DNA from: Struthio camelus
Taxonomy: Eukaryota > Chordata > Aves > Struthioniformes > Struthionidae
Direction: 5' to 3'
Assembly: GCF_040807025.1 (NCBI RefSeq)
Contig: NC_090943.1
Span: 21,481,213 to 21,545,212 of the forward strand
Length of the DNA: 64,000 nucleotides
The position numbers were made by a program, and so were the translations under genes. Positions 52,601 to 64,000 of the stretch are shown piece after piece. Under the pieces are notes generated by a model. That model did not search any database and was not told where the DNA came from. It saw only the letters and a program-made list of their open reading frames with translations. Numbering within the stretch: position 1 is the stretch's first letter; every line of letters starts with the position of its first letter.

Positions 52601-54600
52601 CCCTATATGGCTGTTGCCATAACCAACCCTTGGTAATTAATATTTGTTTTCACGATAGGAGATCATAGCCTCCCAAGTCCTCCATTTTGGCCATTGAATT
52701 CTAGAATTAGAGAACTTTGCTAACCTTCTTAGGGTTGCTGCTAAACATAACTGGAAGAACTGAAATCTCTTGGGTCCTCCGTGGTTCTTGGTCATCGTGT
52801 GCGTCGTCTTTTGTAGTGATCTCTTCTGGGAGGCAATGCAGGAGCCTTTTGAGGCTGTAAATGCACCCACAAAAGAGCACTAATGACTGAATTTGATGCT
52901 GGTCTCCTCTTTGAAACCATCTGATTAAGAAATGGCTTCCAGAAATGGTCTTTGCTATTAAACCTTTCAGCGCATGTTTCTTAAAATTGCTGTCTGGCAG
53001 AACATGCCAGATTCCTGTTTGGAAGTGTCCAAGTAAGTACCCAGTAAGAACCCAGAGCTTACCTGGGTTCTTCTTTCCCACTCAGAACGTTGCTGAGTGA
53101 TGGCCTTTGGACAGATGTAAAGCTGATTACTGTGATCACTTGCAAAATAATTTTTGGATCTGAAGTAGATGTTTTTTGTAGTATACTAGTATACTTCAGA
53201 GAGCTGTGTTAATTGTGGTAGGGATACAAAGCCTGGTGTACCCCTCTTCAGATACTCTTCAGATAGTTAAAGGATTGTGGTTTTGAGTCTGATGTAAAGT
53301 CTGTCCTTCACTTCTTTCTTAAATTTATCCCATTTAAGAAAATACTGCTATAACGTACTGGTAATCACGTTGTATTGGAAGTTAACTTACGCTTTCGTAT
53401 TGCTCTGAATACAGTTGCTTTCCTGAATTGGGGCATGTGTTTAGAACTTGAATCTGATGCCTGGACTTCAGAGAACATCAAAATAGACGGCTGCTCCTGG
53501 GAACACAGGCTCCGGCAATTCCTCTGCTTTCCTCTGTGTTCCATAGAGACTCCATCAGAGTTTGGTTGCATAAGTCTCATTTTTATTTTCATGATAGTCA
53601 TTATTTTGAGAACACTTAAGCATTCCTGGTAGGTGCAATTCTAAAAAACCTGCAAGGAACAGGAAATTTCTTCCTTTCTTACCATAATAAAAGGAATTGC
53701 TTGAGAAAAATATGTGAACCATTACTTTTACTCTCATTGGTTTTATGCTCACTTCTTGTGCCAGTAAAATTTTCTTTTCACTTTTTTTCAAACTCTGTCT
53801 TAAAAATTAAGGACCTTTTTGGTGAAAGCTGTTAAACTGACTGCCATAATGATTGTACTCTTCCCAGTAGTCGCTCAGAGCAGCTAAATTGCAGGGAATT
53901 GCAGTGCACAGTTCCCTTTATAGTGTGTCAGGTGAGATCTCAAGGTCACTTCTGAGCGTAGTCCTCTCTGTTTGTTTTTTGGGTCCTTCGCCACAACTGC
54001 AGACTGGATTCCAAATCAGTGATAATAATGATGGCTGTTCTGTAATCTTGACCTAAGTCAAGCTGAAATAAATTTTTGTCTCTCTTGAAGTTGAGGTAAG
54101 TGCAACCCTGCGTTTCATGGTCCAGAACCAGGCAGCCCATGCCATTTCCCTTTCTGGTAAACATGGTTATGGAGGTTGGGAGAATTATTGACTTTTTAGG
54201 TTACCCAACAGTCTGCATTTAGCAACACCCCAAGATTTCTGGATTTTCTCATCTAGTTATGTAGCCTTTTGGTGTGACATGCATTATAAGACAAGCCAGA
54301 GCTAATTGAACTGGAGAGGTCAGTAAAATACCGTTGTTCAGTCTTGTTCTTTACTTTTAAGGTAAGCTGATCCTATTTGCAAAGATATTCTTTCAGTCAT
54401 AGCATTTTTCAGACTTTGCTAACAGACCCAAGAATATAAGATATATTCTATGTTTTCTGTATGTCTGTGTAAGTGTATAGGAACAGTAAGTTAATAAGGT
54501 CATAAAAAGTATAGTAAGCTACCTTTGTATTTAAAAAGCAGTGAATCTGTATACAAAGAGCTGAATAATAGTAATAAATCTAAATGTGTTTTATTGGGGG
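46650..54600. other. Intergenic or intronic AT-rich DNA
   Basis: I found no recognised exon. A poly-G run (49092-49112) and several splice-like motifs occur, but none is paired with a convincing peptide. Confidence 0.5.
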
Positions 54601-54649
54601 AATGCAAAGAATAAAAATCTTATAACTGATCAAGAAAAACTGTCTATAC

Positions 54650-54713
54650 CTGGTTCTTCGGATCTCTTGAGTCCTTCTTCTGGAATATTTTCCATGGTTT
54701 GATGCTTTCAGCT
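54650..54713 (-). other. Candidate internal exon, minus strand
   Basis: 64 nt are flanked by a strong acceptor (GTTTATTTTTTACAG) and a fair donor (CAG|GTATAG). Two frames are open. One has an internal ATG giving MENIPEEGLKRSEEP plus one base. The other reads AESIKPWKIFQKKDSRDPKN. Neither is recognised. It may belong to a minus-strand transcript starting in the 58-kb or 61-kb CpG island. Confidence 0.25.
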
Positions 54714-55968
54714 CTGTAAAAAATAAACATTTGTCATGAAAATCTGAGTGATTACTTTGCTTTTAATAATTTTAATAGCAACGTTGGATTGTTAGCTGTC
54801 CATTTTTTTTATATCCTAATCTGGTAAGGACTAAAATCGTATATTTTGGAGGAAGATACAAGAAATCTTTTGGTGTTAAGCTGTGCATTTGCAGACTTCA
54901 GTTCCAAAAGAAGCAATTAAAAATATTCTCTCAGGGAAGAGACTGAGTAGCTGTTCTGAAATTTTTAGTGACTAGCCATCTTTGTAGTTTAAACTGAGTT
55001 GTAAATTGAAAGCTGACAAACAGTTTACCAAAAGTGCTGCATAGAATAATAAATAATGTAGGTGCATGAGTTTGTAGGGGTGAGCTATCCCTTCCTTTGA
55101 GATATTATAGAAATATAGTAGTTAATTAGTAAATACGAGTGGGAAAATTCTTTCTGATATAGCTTGTTGAAATGATTTGTGGAACTGTTGTGCATGAATA
55201 TCTGGACTTACTTTCCTGAAGAGAGGGTGAGCGCGTGGTATGTTTATAACACTCGTAACCAGTACCCAGGTTCTCCCTTTATCCTGTGTTAGCTGTCTCT
55301 GACATGCAAGAACCGAGGCCTGTATCCGAAGAAGGATGTTGTCATATGGCAATGAACTTTTACATTCATGGATCCCAAATAATAAAATAAAATTATACAA
55401 TACAAAAATAATGTCCAAATATAAAATATGAAATGGATTTGAATATTATTTATACTATATAATTATTTAAACACGCTGTATTGCTATATAATATAAATAT
55501 ATTTTAATATTTTTATAAAAGTGAATAATGCATAATAAAATACCAACCCTAGTTTGGTATTTAGATCCCATATACTAGATACTGAAATAATTAAGCAATT
55601 CCAGGTGTGATCCACCAGAAAGAGCATATCAAGAGAGAAAGCCACCTAGAAATGAACGATAAAGAACTGATGAGTATGAAGGTTAGTCTGAAGTAGTCTA
55701 CCTTTCTGGTCTCTGAATGCCTTTACCATCACTTGACTTCCTCCTTTGTTCTGAAAATGCAGTCAGAAACCTTCTCCTAAGGGTAGTGGATAGCGATATC
55801 TTTTCCATTTACAGAGTAGTGATAGATAGTGGTGCTCTTAGGGCTTTAGTAGTCATCCAAAATTGTTCACGTTCAGCTCTTCTCCTGTTCTGTTCTGTGG
55901 GTTTCAAGCTGAAGAGAGAATACTCGCTGTTGTGCGTGTTCTTTTTATTTTCTTTTCCACCTCATAAG

Positions 55969-56031
55969 ACTTTAGAAGAAAGGCTCCAAGATTTGCTGAG
56001 GAAGAATGCTGACAAGAGAGGTGCCAAGTGA
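55969..56031 (+). CDS. Candidate terminal coding exon of an unidentified gene
   Basis: A long T/C tract ends in CCTCATAAG and is followed by 20 codons, TLEERLQDLLRKNADKRGAK, and TGA. The peptide looks like an amphipathic helix with a basic tail. It could close a gene starting at the 46.3-kb CpG island, since the phases agree. No intermediate exons were identified. Confidence 0.25.
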   Translation, partial: TLEERLQDLLRKNADKRGAK

Positions 56032-57599
56032 CACTGCACCCTCACCTGTGGCTTTCCCGCTATCCCTGCGCATTGAATATGCAGCTTTAGATGTCTAATG
56101 CCATTTCCTATGTTGCTCTCAGAAACCTAAAAGTTAGACCTTATTTTCCTCAGTATCAACCGACCTAAAACCCTTTTTAGATGTAGCCTCTAGATGCAGA
56201 TTTTGGAAACAGGTTACAGGTGTTAAAACTAGTATGGGACAACTCACATGTATAAAGTAAAATGTTTAATGCTATCCTGGTCTGCAGGTCAGGCCTTTGT
56301 TCAGCACAGTTCCTTGGTATTTCCGCTGAATACCCCTGTTGCTTGTGCATAAAATAAGACTTAAATGCTGCACAGAACTGTTTGTCTGTCCTTCTACACG
56401 AAGAAAATAGAAGGGATTCCTGTGGATTGATTCTCCTGAATCTGAGAACAGCAGCAGTCCAGGCAGGAAAGCATGCCACTGTGAGCACAATGCCCTAAGA
56501 ATCATTGTTGAAAAACATTATTTTAATTACTCTTGAGGGTCTGAGTATCTTTTCTTTTTCTTCTGCCTTTTAAAAGATGCTGTTCAGTAAGGTACGCAGG
56601 CTATGTGACAAAGATTTGAGCAGTAATGTGATAATACTGACATTTATGTAGCTTTTTTCAGTCTCAAAGAATATGGGAAAAATTGGAAAGGCTGAGGCAT
56701 GGACAATACACGGTCAAGCTAAAGTTACTCAGTGGGTAACCTGACCAAGGTAACGAACGTACAAAATATGAGAGCTGGAATAAGAAGCTCTTGCGCTTAC
56801 TCATGTTGGTGAACTGCTTCATTTCATGAGTGTGTTGAGAATTCTTGGTCCTGGGCTGCCAGAAACTCCACAATAACTGGTATCTGCTTGGAAAGGAGTT
56901 AGCACCCGTCTTGCGTAATGGATTGCTCGACTCTAAAGGTTACAGCTTGCAGCGGACAGAAGTGCAATCGTATAGAGCTTCATGGAGTCGTAAAGGAAAA
57001 AAAAATAAAGTAGCTGATTTTGTAAGACTTCCAGAGTGATTCAGACAATATAGTCTGTGACAGAAAAGGGGAAAGTATTCACATTTGAATGTGAAAACTT
57101 TGTATTTGATAAGTATAGATTTATTGTAAGATAATATTTGAAGTAAATTTTGATAAAGTAATGGGAGCGTTAGCTTTTCTTCATTGCTGTTGTCAGAGCC
57201 TTAGAAAGGTAAACAGAACTTATCTGCATACATTCAGTAAGATGCTGCCTATTTTAATAATCTAATCGTTCCCTGCAGTCGATTAAAATTACTTTGAAAT
57301 ACATTAATAGAGCAATTTTGCAATGATATTTGGGAATTACATTTTGGCTTGTATGTGTAATAGATGAATTAGTAACACTCGTGAAGAAGGTATTCTAACT
57401 CTTTGATTTGTGAATTTGTTTCACAGAAAATGAGTTGCCATGAGCAATGAATAATTGGGAATTAATCTTTCAGATTGGGTGATGAGAAGAAAATCAGTCA
57501 CTTACACTGTTTTCTCTCCCCTCCCATAACACTTCGCAAGACTCAAATAAGATTTAAGGGTCAGGTGTTGTGTGTGTTCGATGTTGGTGTATTTTGGCT

Positions 57600-57715
57600 G
57601 CATAGTTCGCTGAGCTAGAGCGCGTAAGAAGGAGGTTGCGGTTCGCCGCCGAGACGCGTCGGGGAGGCTGCAGGACATGGCTTGCGCTGTAGCAGGGGTG
57701 GCCGCGGGAGTCTCT

Positions 57716-57766
<51 letters not shown>

Positions 57767-59000
57767 GAGCCCACCCAGGGACGGGTCCCTCTTTTAGCTC
57801 TCCCACTTCCCCTCGCAACCCGCCGTCGTTTTGTGTGTGTGTGTGTGCGCGCGCGGGCGCGCGCCGGGGGGAGGATGTGCGATTAGCGCTGGCGGCTGTG
57901 CAGACGCCTTGTGCTTCGGAGCAGGGGGGCCCGCGGAGGGGAGCGGCGGCAGCGGCGGCCCCAGCTGCGGCGGAGGCCGCTCCCGCCCGCGCCTCGCCCT
58001 GGCAGGCAGCGATCTCGCCGCTTGCGACGCCCCTGCGCTTGGCGGGGCGAGGTGGTTGCCGGCGTGCGCCGCCCGCCCCCTTGCCCGGGCACGGCGGGGT
58101 CGCGGCCCTCCCTCCCTCGCCGCCCCTGCGGCGGGGCGGCCGGGCGCGCTGCTCCGCGGGCGGCGGGGGGTGCCGCCGCCGCCCTCCTCCTCCTCCTGCC
58201 CGGCCGCTGATGCTCGTTTCCCCAGTGCCCTGGGTCAGCCCGGGCCCGCGGGGACCGTGTCTTGTCGCCCGCGCCCGGCGGGCGGGAAGGGGCCGCTTTA
58301 CGCCGAGCCCCGCGGTCTGGTTTTGGTCCCCGGGGCCGACTCTGAACTGACGGGCTGTCTGCGGGAGCTTGTTTACCCCTTTCTCCTGCAGTGGAAGATG
58401 CAACGGCAAATATCTTTTTTTGAACTGCATAACAATACTTACGATGATGCGGAGTAATTGGGATTTGCTTCAGGAGGCATTGCCTTTACAGCGCTCTGCT
58501 GCTTGCGCTGTTACCATCGGATAACCGGGCTGGAGCCGAGACTCCGGGGGGGGGGATGCCATTTGCAAAAAGGATTATTAGTTACTGTTTTATATGATTA
58601 TCGTTGTTATCGTCACTGTTCATTAGTCTGCAAGTTAAAATGCACAAACAACTCCCCCCCCCTTCCTGACGGACGGAGGCAGCACAATTTTACAACCTTC
58701 ACAACTGGTGCTAAAATCGTTGGGAAGAAACGACGCCAAGGAGCAATTTTACATAAGAGAGTCGATAGGAGGGGCGAGCCAAACCCCCTTGCAGCTGCCC
58801 GGATGGTCGCAGGCAGGGCGGCCGCGGCCGCGGAGCGCGCCGGCGCTGCGCTGTGCTGCGCTGTTCTGCGCTGCGCGGCCGCGGCCGCGGGCGGCCCCCC
58901 TGGCGCCGGCAGCAGCAGGGCTTTTCAGGCCCGTTTCCTGCTGCCGGCTGCGCTGCCTCTCCGGGCTCTCCCTGCCCGCGCGAAGCCGCTTTGCATAAAT
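57600..59000. promoter_or_regulatory. CpG island around and downstream of tRNA-Asn
   Basis: 1.4 kb of CpG-rich DNA starts at the tRNA gene and includes a (GT)n-(GC)n run at 57829-57862. No recognised Pol II gene begins here. The long ORFs are GC artefacts. Confidence 0.55.
57710..57783 (+). tRNA. tRNA-Asn (GTT)
   Basis: 74 nt fold into a full cloverleaf: acceptor stem GTCTCTG/CAGGGAC with one G-T pair, D-stem GCGC/GCGC, anticodon stem TTCGG/CCGAA, T-stem GGTGG/CCACC and discriminator G. The anticodon GTT is at 57744-57746. The B box GGTTCGAGCCC is at 57762-57772. A Pol III TTTT terminator follows at 57792-57795. It has no intron and no encoded CCA, as usual for a nuclear gene. It appears functional. 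Confidence 0.97.
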
Positions 59001-59009
59001 GAATGTTAA

Positions 59010-60600
59010 AAGCAATTACGTTGGGAGCGTCGCCTAAACGTATCAATTAGAAGTTGGCACCTTCACCGTATCTGAGCCCGTGACCTGATTCAAATGAGCA
59101 TTTCAGTCGTGTAAAATGCGGCTGCCTTCCAGACCAACTTCTGCAAAGTCTGCTAGGATCTATTCACAGTGTATGGAAAACAGAATTCATATTAAAAATC
59201 TCTCCTTCCCCAGTGAAGTTGTATTTCACAGATCTCTCTTTTCAACTCGCCTGTTTTAAATAAAGGATATAGCCCTCTTAAAGGTCAGGCTATGCCATTG
59301 ATTTACCGTTGATGACAAGATATGGCCCTCGCTAGCTAAGATACTGAGGAAAAGACATTTATTTAGAAACACCGAAGACTCATTTTAAGTAATAAACCCT
59401 AAATCGTTAACGTGTTGTATCTGCAGCAGTTCGCTGACATATTTTCTATATCATCTGGATCTTTCACATTTCAGTAAAACATTTTGAAAAATTGGCAGCT
59501 TGTGCCCGGCATCAGGGTAGGTGTAGCTCACTGCAGGACCCACCTAGTACAGTTACCAGTGCTTAACGTTCATAAATGTTTCCTGCAAAACAGTGGAATT
59601 TTATTTTAACCAGAGTCATTTAAATAAATCTCTTTCTTGCTATTTACATGTTGTTTGCACTGAAAAGATCAAACCCGGTAGCATTACATTCGCTGCCAGC
59701 TAGTGAAAGCATCGTAGGAGGATAGAGATTTAAAAAGCTGCATCTGTCTGTGGTTTCATTGCCTCACTACCATGTAGACATTAAAAGTTAACAGTAATCA
59801 ACCTCCCCTTGTCCCCCCCCCAAAAAAATGTGAGTGTAAAACAGCAATGGCTAGAAAATCAGTAGCCATTTAGGAGCTAAAATTTGCAGCACTGATACTG
59901 CAGGAGGAAAGACAACCGATTGTGGGACCATAAAGCAAGTCCTGCTTTTTTTAGCAAGTCCCAGGATGGATTTTATAGAGGTGATTATTGTTGACGGACT
60001 ATTGCTGAGGATTGTTAACGCTTCTTCCAGTTGTTGCATGGTGGTGTGTAAATGTGCACACACACGAGTGTTCGCACAGATACAGTGCACGTAGTGTGTC
60101 GAGAGTCACCTTATACGGGAGGACGCTCTTTCAAGTGCCACATCGCACGTCCAGTAATCTAAAGAGACGTTCAGGCAGTGCTCGATAAACTCATTTTGTA
60201 GAAGGGGAAAGTGCCTCATCCCATCTGCTCACTAACTAATTACGATTAAGGTTGCAGAAAAGGGAAACCTGATACATTTTTGGGAGAAGACAGGCAATCG
60301 AGGCTTTGTGTTAAGTAAGAAAAAAAAATTGTTCTTGGAGGTCAGTGAAGCTTTCAGTTATCAGCCATGGAAAAAGCTTTTAATAGCTGTGTAATGTACA
60401 CAGATAAAACCTCTGGCTCTTAAATTAATCCATTTATCTATATTTAATTTAGAAGAAATACTGTTCGAAGTATAATAAGGGATTGCATCATTTTATACTT
60501 TTAGGAAGAAGTTGACACATTCGAAGTGACCTCTTAACAAATACCGAGCTGAATTCTAGCATTAGTATATATCAGTCTAAACCAATCAATTTGTAAAGCA
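59010..60600. other. AT-rich intergenic DNA
   Basis: I see nothing recognisable between the two CpG islands. Confidence 0.5.
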
Positions 60601-60739
60601 GCTGGAGATTTAAGGGATGCTGTTGAAATGGCCGAAAGAAACCAGAATTACACAACGGTCAGAACAGGACAGCCTGGTGTTTGTGCGCGCAGCACAATTA
60701 ATTCCTGTAAAAATAAGAAGAATACGCGGTGTGCTGGGG

Positions 60740-61560
60740 CTCTTTGTTCGCGCTGCTGCTCCGCTGCGGATTCCTGACCGAGGACGGAGGGCTGGCTCGG
60801 GCTGGGCAGCCGCCCCCGCAGCCCCGGCCAGAGGCAGCGGCTCCCGCCGCGCCTCGGCGTTAGCTGCGCGCCCGCCACCCGGCGAAGGCTCATCCCCTCC
60901 CGCCGCTGCCCGCGGCCGCTCCGCTCGCCGGGGCCTCGTGCGAAGGCGCCGCGGGCAGCGGGCTGCGCCCCGCCGGCAGCCGCCCGGCGCGGAGCCCCCG
61001 GCGCGGAGCCCCCCGGCGCTGCGCGGCGCTGCGCGGCAGGGCAGGGCAGGGCAGGGCAGGGCTGGGCTGTGCGGCCGGCGGCGCTGCGCGGCCGCCGCTG
61101 CCCTCGCCTCTGGGGCCGTGCGTGCGGGCTGCCGCCGCCGCGCTGCTCCCTCGGGAGCGCCGCGGGGGCGGGGAGGGCACGGCGGGGCCGCGGCGCCCCA
61201 GCCCCTCACCCCCTCCCTGCTTATTCCTACTCGGCTAACTGCGGGGGGGGGGGGGAGATTAAAAAAACAGAAAAGCCACCGTGCCCCCCGCGACGGAAAC
61301 CCCCGGGCGAGGCGGGCCGGGCGGCGGCTCCGCGGGGGGCGGCCCGGCCCGGCCCGCAGCTGCTGCGCCGCGGCCGCCCGCGGAAGCGGAGGTGCGGGCG
61401 GCGGGGCCGCTGCCCCGCGCGGCGGCGCGTCGCGCGTGTCCTGCCCGGGCCGGGCCGGGCCGCGCCTCGCGGGTCGGGGCACCGCAGCAGCGGCCCGAGG
61501 GTGGGCTCCTTTCCTGCCCTGGGAATAAAGGGGTTTTGAAGGGAACGCCGCGGAACTGTA
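60740..61560. promoter_or_regulatory. CpG island without an assigned gene
   Basis: 800 bp is CpG-dense, with a (GGGCA)n run near 61036-61060. On the minus strand, CAAGATGGC (61687-61695) just above the island is a YY1-type element and would suit a minus-strand promoter. Confidence 0.5.
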
Positions 61561-61759
61561 GCCAGGATTCAGTGGCCTGAGAGGCAGATTCGGTGCGGGG
61601 TAAAACATCCGTCCTGCCCGGAAAGATGCGGGTCTGGGATATCTGAAACGGGAGAACTGGAGCTGGCAGAAAGGGTGCAGAAAACAGCCATCTTGAATAT
61701 TTTAATCTCTGGCAAGTGTTTCTTTGGAACAAAATGGATGTTGGAGGGAAGCAGCGTAG

Positions 61760-64000
61760 TTAACGTTACTGTAGCCTTCCCCTCCTAGCACGGTCCCTCT
61801 GGCAGAGCTCAGCTGGCACCAAGCGAGGAGGCTGGGAGGAACCCCGCTGCCTTTCATCTACCTGCAATGGCAATAAATCATCAGAATATGAACACTGTGG
61901 TCTGGAGATTTAGTACCTCTCTAAGTGAGGGTGCTTTTTTACCCACGATTTGTATTGATTTGTTTGCATCAATACAAGTCGCATGGAATACTGTAAAAAC
62001 ACTTTCAGAGCTCATTCAACGTAAACAAACAATTGCTCTATATTCACCAAGAATACATTTGTAAAGATTTTTTATTTTTAACGCTACGCTGCGTTGTTAT
62101 TGTCGCTCAAGTCAAAGGAGATAGTCCTACTGATTATCCTGGAAATTGGATCAGGCCCTGGGTTGAGAGTTTGTTGTCTATTCATGGTATGAACTATTAG
62201 TCTAAGGATTCACTGTTTGGCCATAAAAATCACTCTAGGCTGAAATTAGGCTTAGAAAGTCCCCAGGATTTTTTCCACTTTTACTAAAATGGATTAACAG
62301 CTGTCTTTTTTTTTTTTTTTTTTAAACAAACTGATGGTGAAAACAAATACAGCATGCTGGTTTCAGATGCTGTTTGTTTTTATGTAACTGCAGAATAGCT
62401 TTTCTTTTTGTACTAAGAATTTTAAGGCCATTAGTGCTGGTCAGGCCTTTCCATATTTTAAAATAAACTATAAAAAAAACTCATCAACAACAACCAGCAA
62501 AGAGGGGTGTGAGGTAAAAGAGACAGTAAGCTGGTGGTTCAGATACACAGACTCAGGCTTGCTCCATATGGGTAGTTATTTATTTATTTATTTTATTTTC
62601 GTTGTTTGCTTACTTTGGGCCTACTCCTTCTGTAGATAAGCTCAGCAGAAACAACTCAGATAAAAGCCAAAGACAGCTAAGAAAAATAAGGCAGAGATGG
62701 CTGGAGAGCACTGACTAAAAATTAAGAAATTGGATTGCAAGGCAGAACTGCCTGATTTTATTCATTTACTAATAAATGTCGATTTAGGCAAAAGACCTAA
62801 TCCTGGCTGCTTAAATAAGGTTCTTGTTAGGAACTGTATTCCTCTTAGTAAAGTTTCTAAATTTTCAGAGTATTTTCACATGCTGCATACACAATTCCAG
62901 GTTATTTCAGTACCTTGATACAGATTTACTTGGCGTATCTGAACATTTCTGCTTTAATCTCTCTGTGCCATCCTTTCCCCTATGGCTTGATACATAAAAA
63001 TGTATTTATCGTCTGTCATTTGGGTCAGAAGGTACCATGAAGTCAGGCAGCTTACTAGTCACTTTATACAATTGGAGCATGTAGAAATCTCAAAAGAATA
63101 CTATTTTTGAAAAGCAGAGAGAGCAAAATTACTAAAATTCAAATGACAAGATCCATCAGAGACAAAAATTAAAAACTTGTGTTTGTAAGAAGAAAAATGC
63201 ATAGACTAGAAACAATAGCATTGAAGAGCTGACATTGACTTCTTAAAGGACATCTCTTATGCTAAAAATGAAAACGACACTTTGTTAGCTCAGATTGCTA
63301 GTGTTAGCTAAGGAACAGGAAGACCTCAACTAGATTAAATAATCCTGTGAATTTTTTAGATTGCTATTGGGCCCAGAGAGGAAAGCCATATCCAATTTAT
63401 TGACAGCTTAAGGAACTGCATTTAAATGTCACGAAACTCCGGTTTGTGCGGGAAAGGTATGTAGGATTCCAGAGAGAAATCAGGGCGCAAAGAAGGACTA
63501 AAGACTTTAGATAGACCTTTTTGTTCTGTTTGTCAAACGCAAAGGACAAAGAAATGTGATTAAAGCAGGTAAGTTGCAAATGTCAATTTAACGTTGACTC
63601 AGAAGATGCTTTTGCCTGAAATAAATGGATTCCCAGGAAAAGACAAACGGATTAATATTTTTCAGTAAAATAAAGCTTTATGCATAAATATATACCTAAT
63701 ATACCTAAAGCAGTGTTATATGAGGCAGGCTCAGACTTTTTTTCCTCTGTTAAATATTATATCCCTTTACCATCATCATAAGCTTTGGTGACAAAGCCTG
63801 AGAGCCAGATAGTGCCTTGCTACGCGCAGGTAGACAGGCAGAGCGGAAGGAGCAGGAATACTGCCAGCCCCAGCTTGCAGAAGGGCAAGGAAAATCTGGC
63901 TGCTTGCAAGAAACTGAGGCCCAAGGAATTAGTGATTTCATATTTTACTCTGAATGGACAGGGCAGTCTGGCTATTTTGTTTTCTTGTCGGGTCACTTCC
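61760..64000. other. AT-rich intergenic DNA to window end
   Basis: I found no gene. Simple sequences are a poly-T run near 62308-62325 and (TTTA)n near 62578-62594. Confidence 0.5.

Noticed and set aside
52637-53081. Minus-strand ORFs that might be an old retroviral or transposon fragment
   Set aside because: I could identify no reverse transcriptase, envelope or LTR motif. The peptides look random.
53034-53148. Possible minus-strand exon ending CAG|GTAAGC with an open frame
   Set aside because: The acceptor side has a poor pyrimidine tract, and an open frame of about 33 codons is expected by chance.
60610-61608. 332-codon minus-strand ORF and 303-codon plus-strand ORF
   Set aside because: They are mutually overlapping low-complexity ORFs inside a CpG island.

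Overview
This window is vertebrate nuclear DNA, most likely from a bird. It holds the conserved block COMMD3 - BMI1 - SPAG6, all on the minus strand and in the mammalian order. Three things suggest a bird: very few recognisable transposable elements, strong GC-rich CpG islands in AT-rich non-coding DNA, and BMI1 residues that match avian BMI1 as I remember it. I cannot name the species. Exons were placed by hand from splice signals and reading phase. The BMI1 and COMMD3 models close exactly at 326 and 195 codons, the usual lengths of those proteins.

Layout. 1-1839: part of SPAG6 intron 2. 1840-2088: SPAG6 exons 2 and 1, inside a CpG island with a (GGGGCC)n tract in intron 1 and an RFX X-box just upstream. 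2.6-3.07 kb: G-rich minisatellite. 3-11 kb: several CpG islands with no recognised gene, plus one unidentified exon-like ORF on the minus strand (6637-6880). 12.4-14.3 kb: BMI1 3'UTR with miR-200 and miR-128 seed matches. 14.3-17.9 kb: nine BMI1 coding exons. 18-23 kb: BMI1 intron 1 with an internal CpG island and a perfect RFX palindrome. About 22.95-23.3 kb: BMI1 5' non-coding exon with a uORF. 23.4-25.0 kb: CpG island. 25.2-28.8 kb: COMMD3, eight coding exons. 29.5-64 kb: AT-rich intergenic DNA with a tRNA-Asn(GTT) gene at 57.7 kb, CpG islands at 46.0-46.6, 57.6-59.0 and 60.7-61.6 kb, and a few splice-flanked ORFs that I cannot identify.

Function. BMI1 (PCGF4) is the RING-RAWUL subunit of PRC1, which ubiquitinates H2A on chromatin. 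COMMD3 belongs to the Commander/CCC endosomal sorting complex. SPAG6 is an armadillo-repeat protein of the ciliary central apparatus. They share a location and not a pathway. I found no CRISPR array, operon, intact mobile element or clearly new multi-gene system. The most useful observations are the GC-AG intron in BMI1, the RFX-type X-boxes, the GGGGCC tract filling SPAG6 intron 1, and the large gene-less CpG islands between BMI1 and SPAG6.
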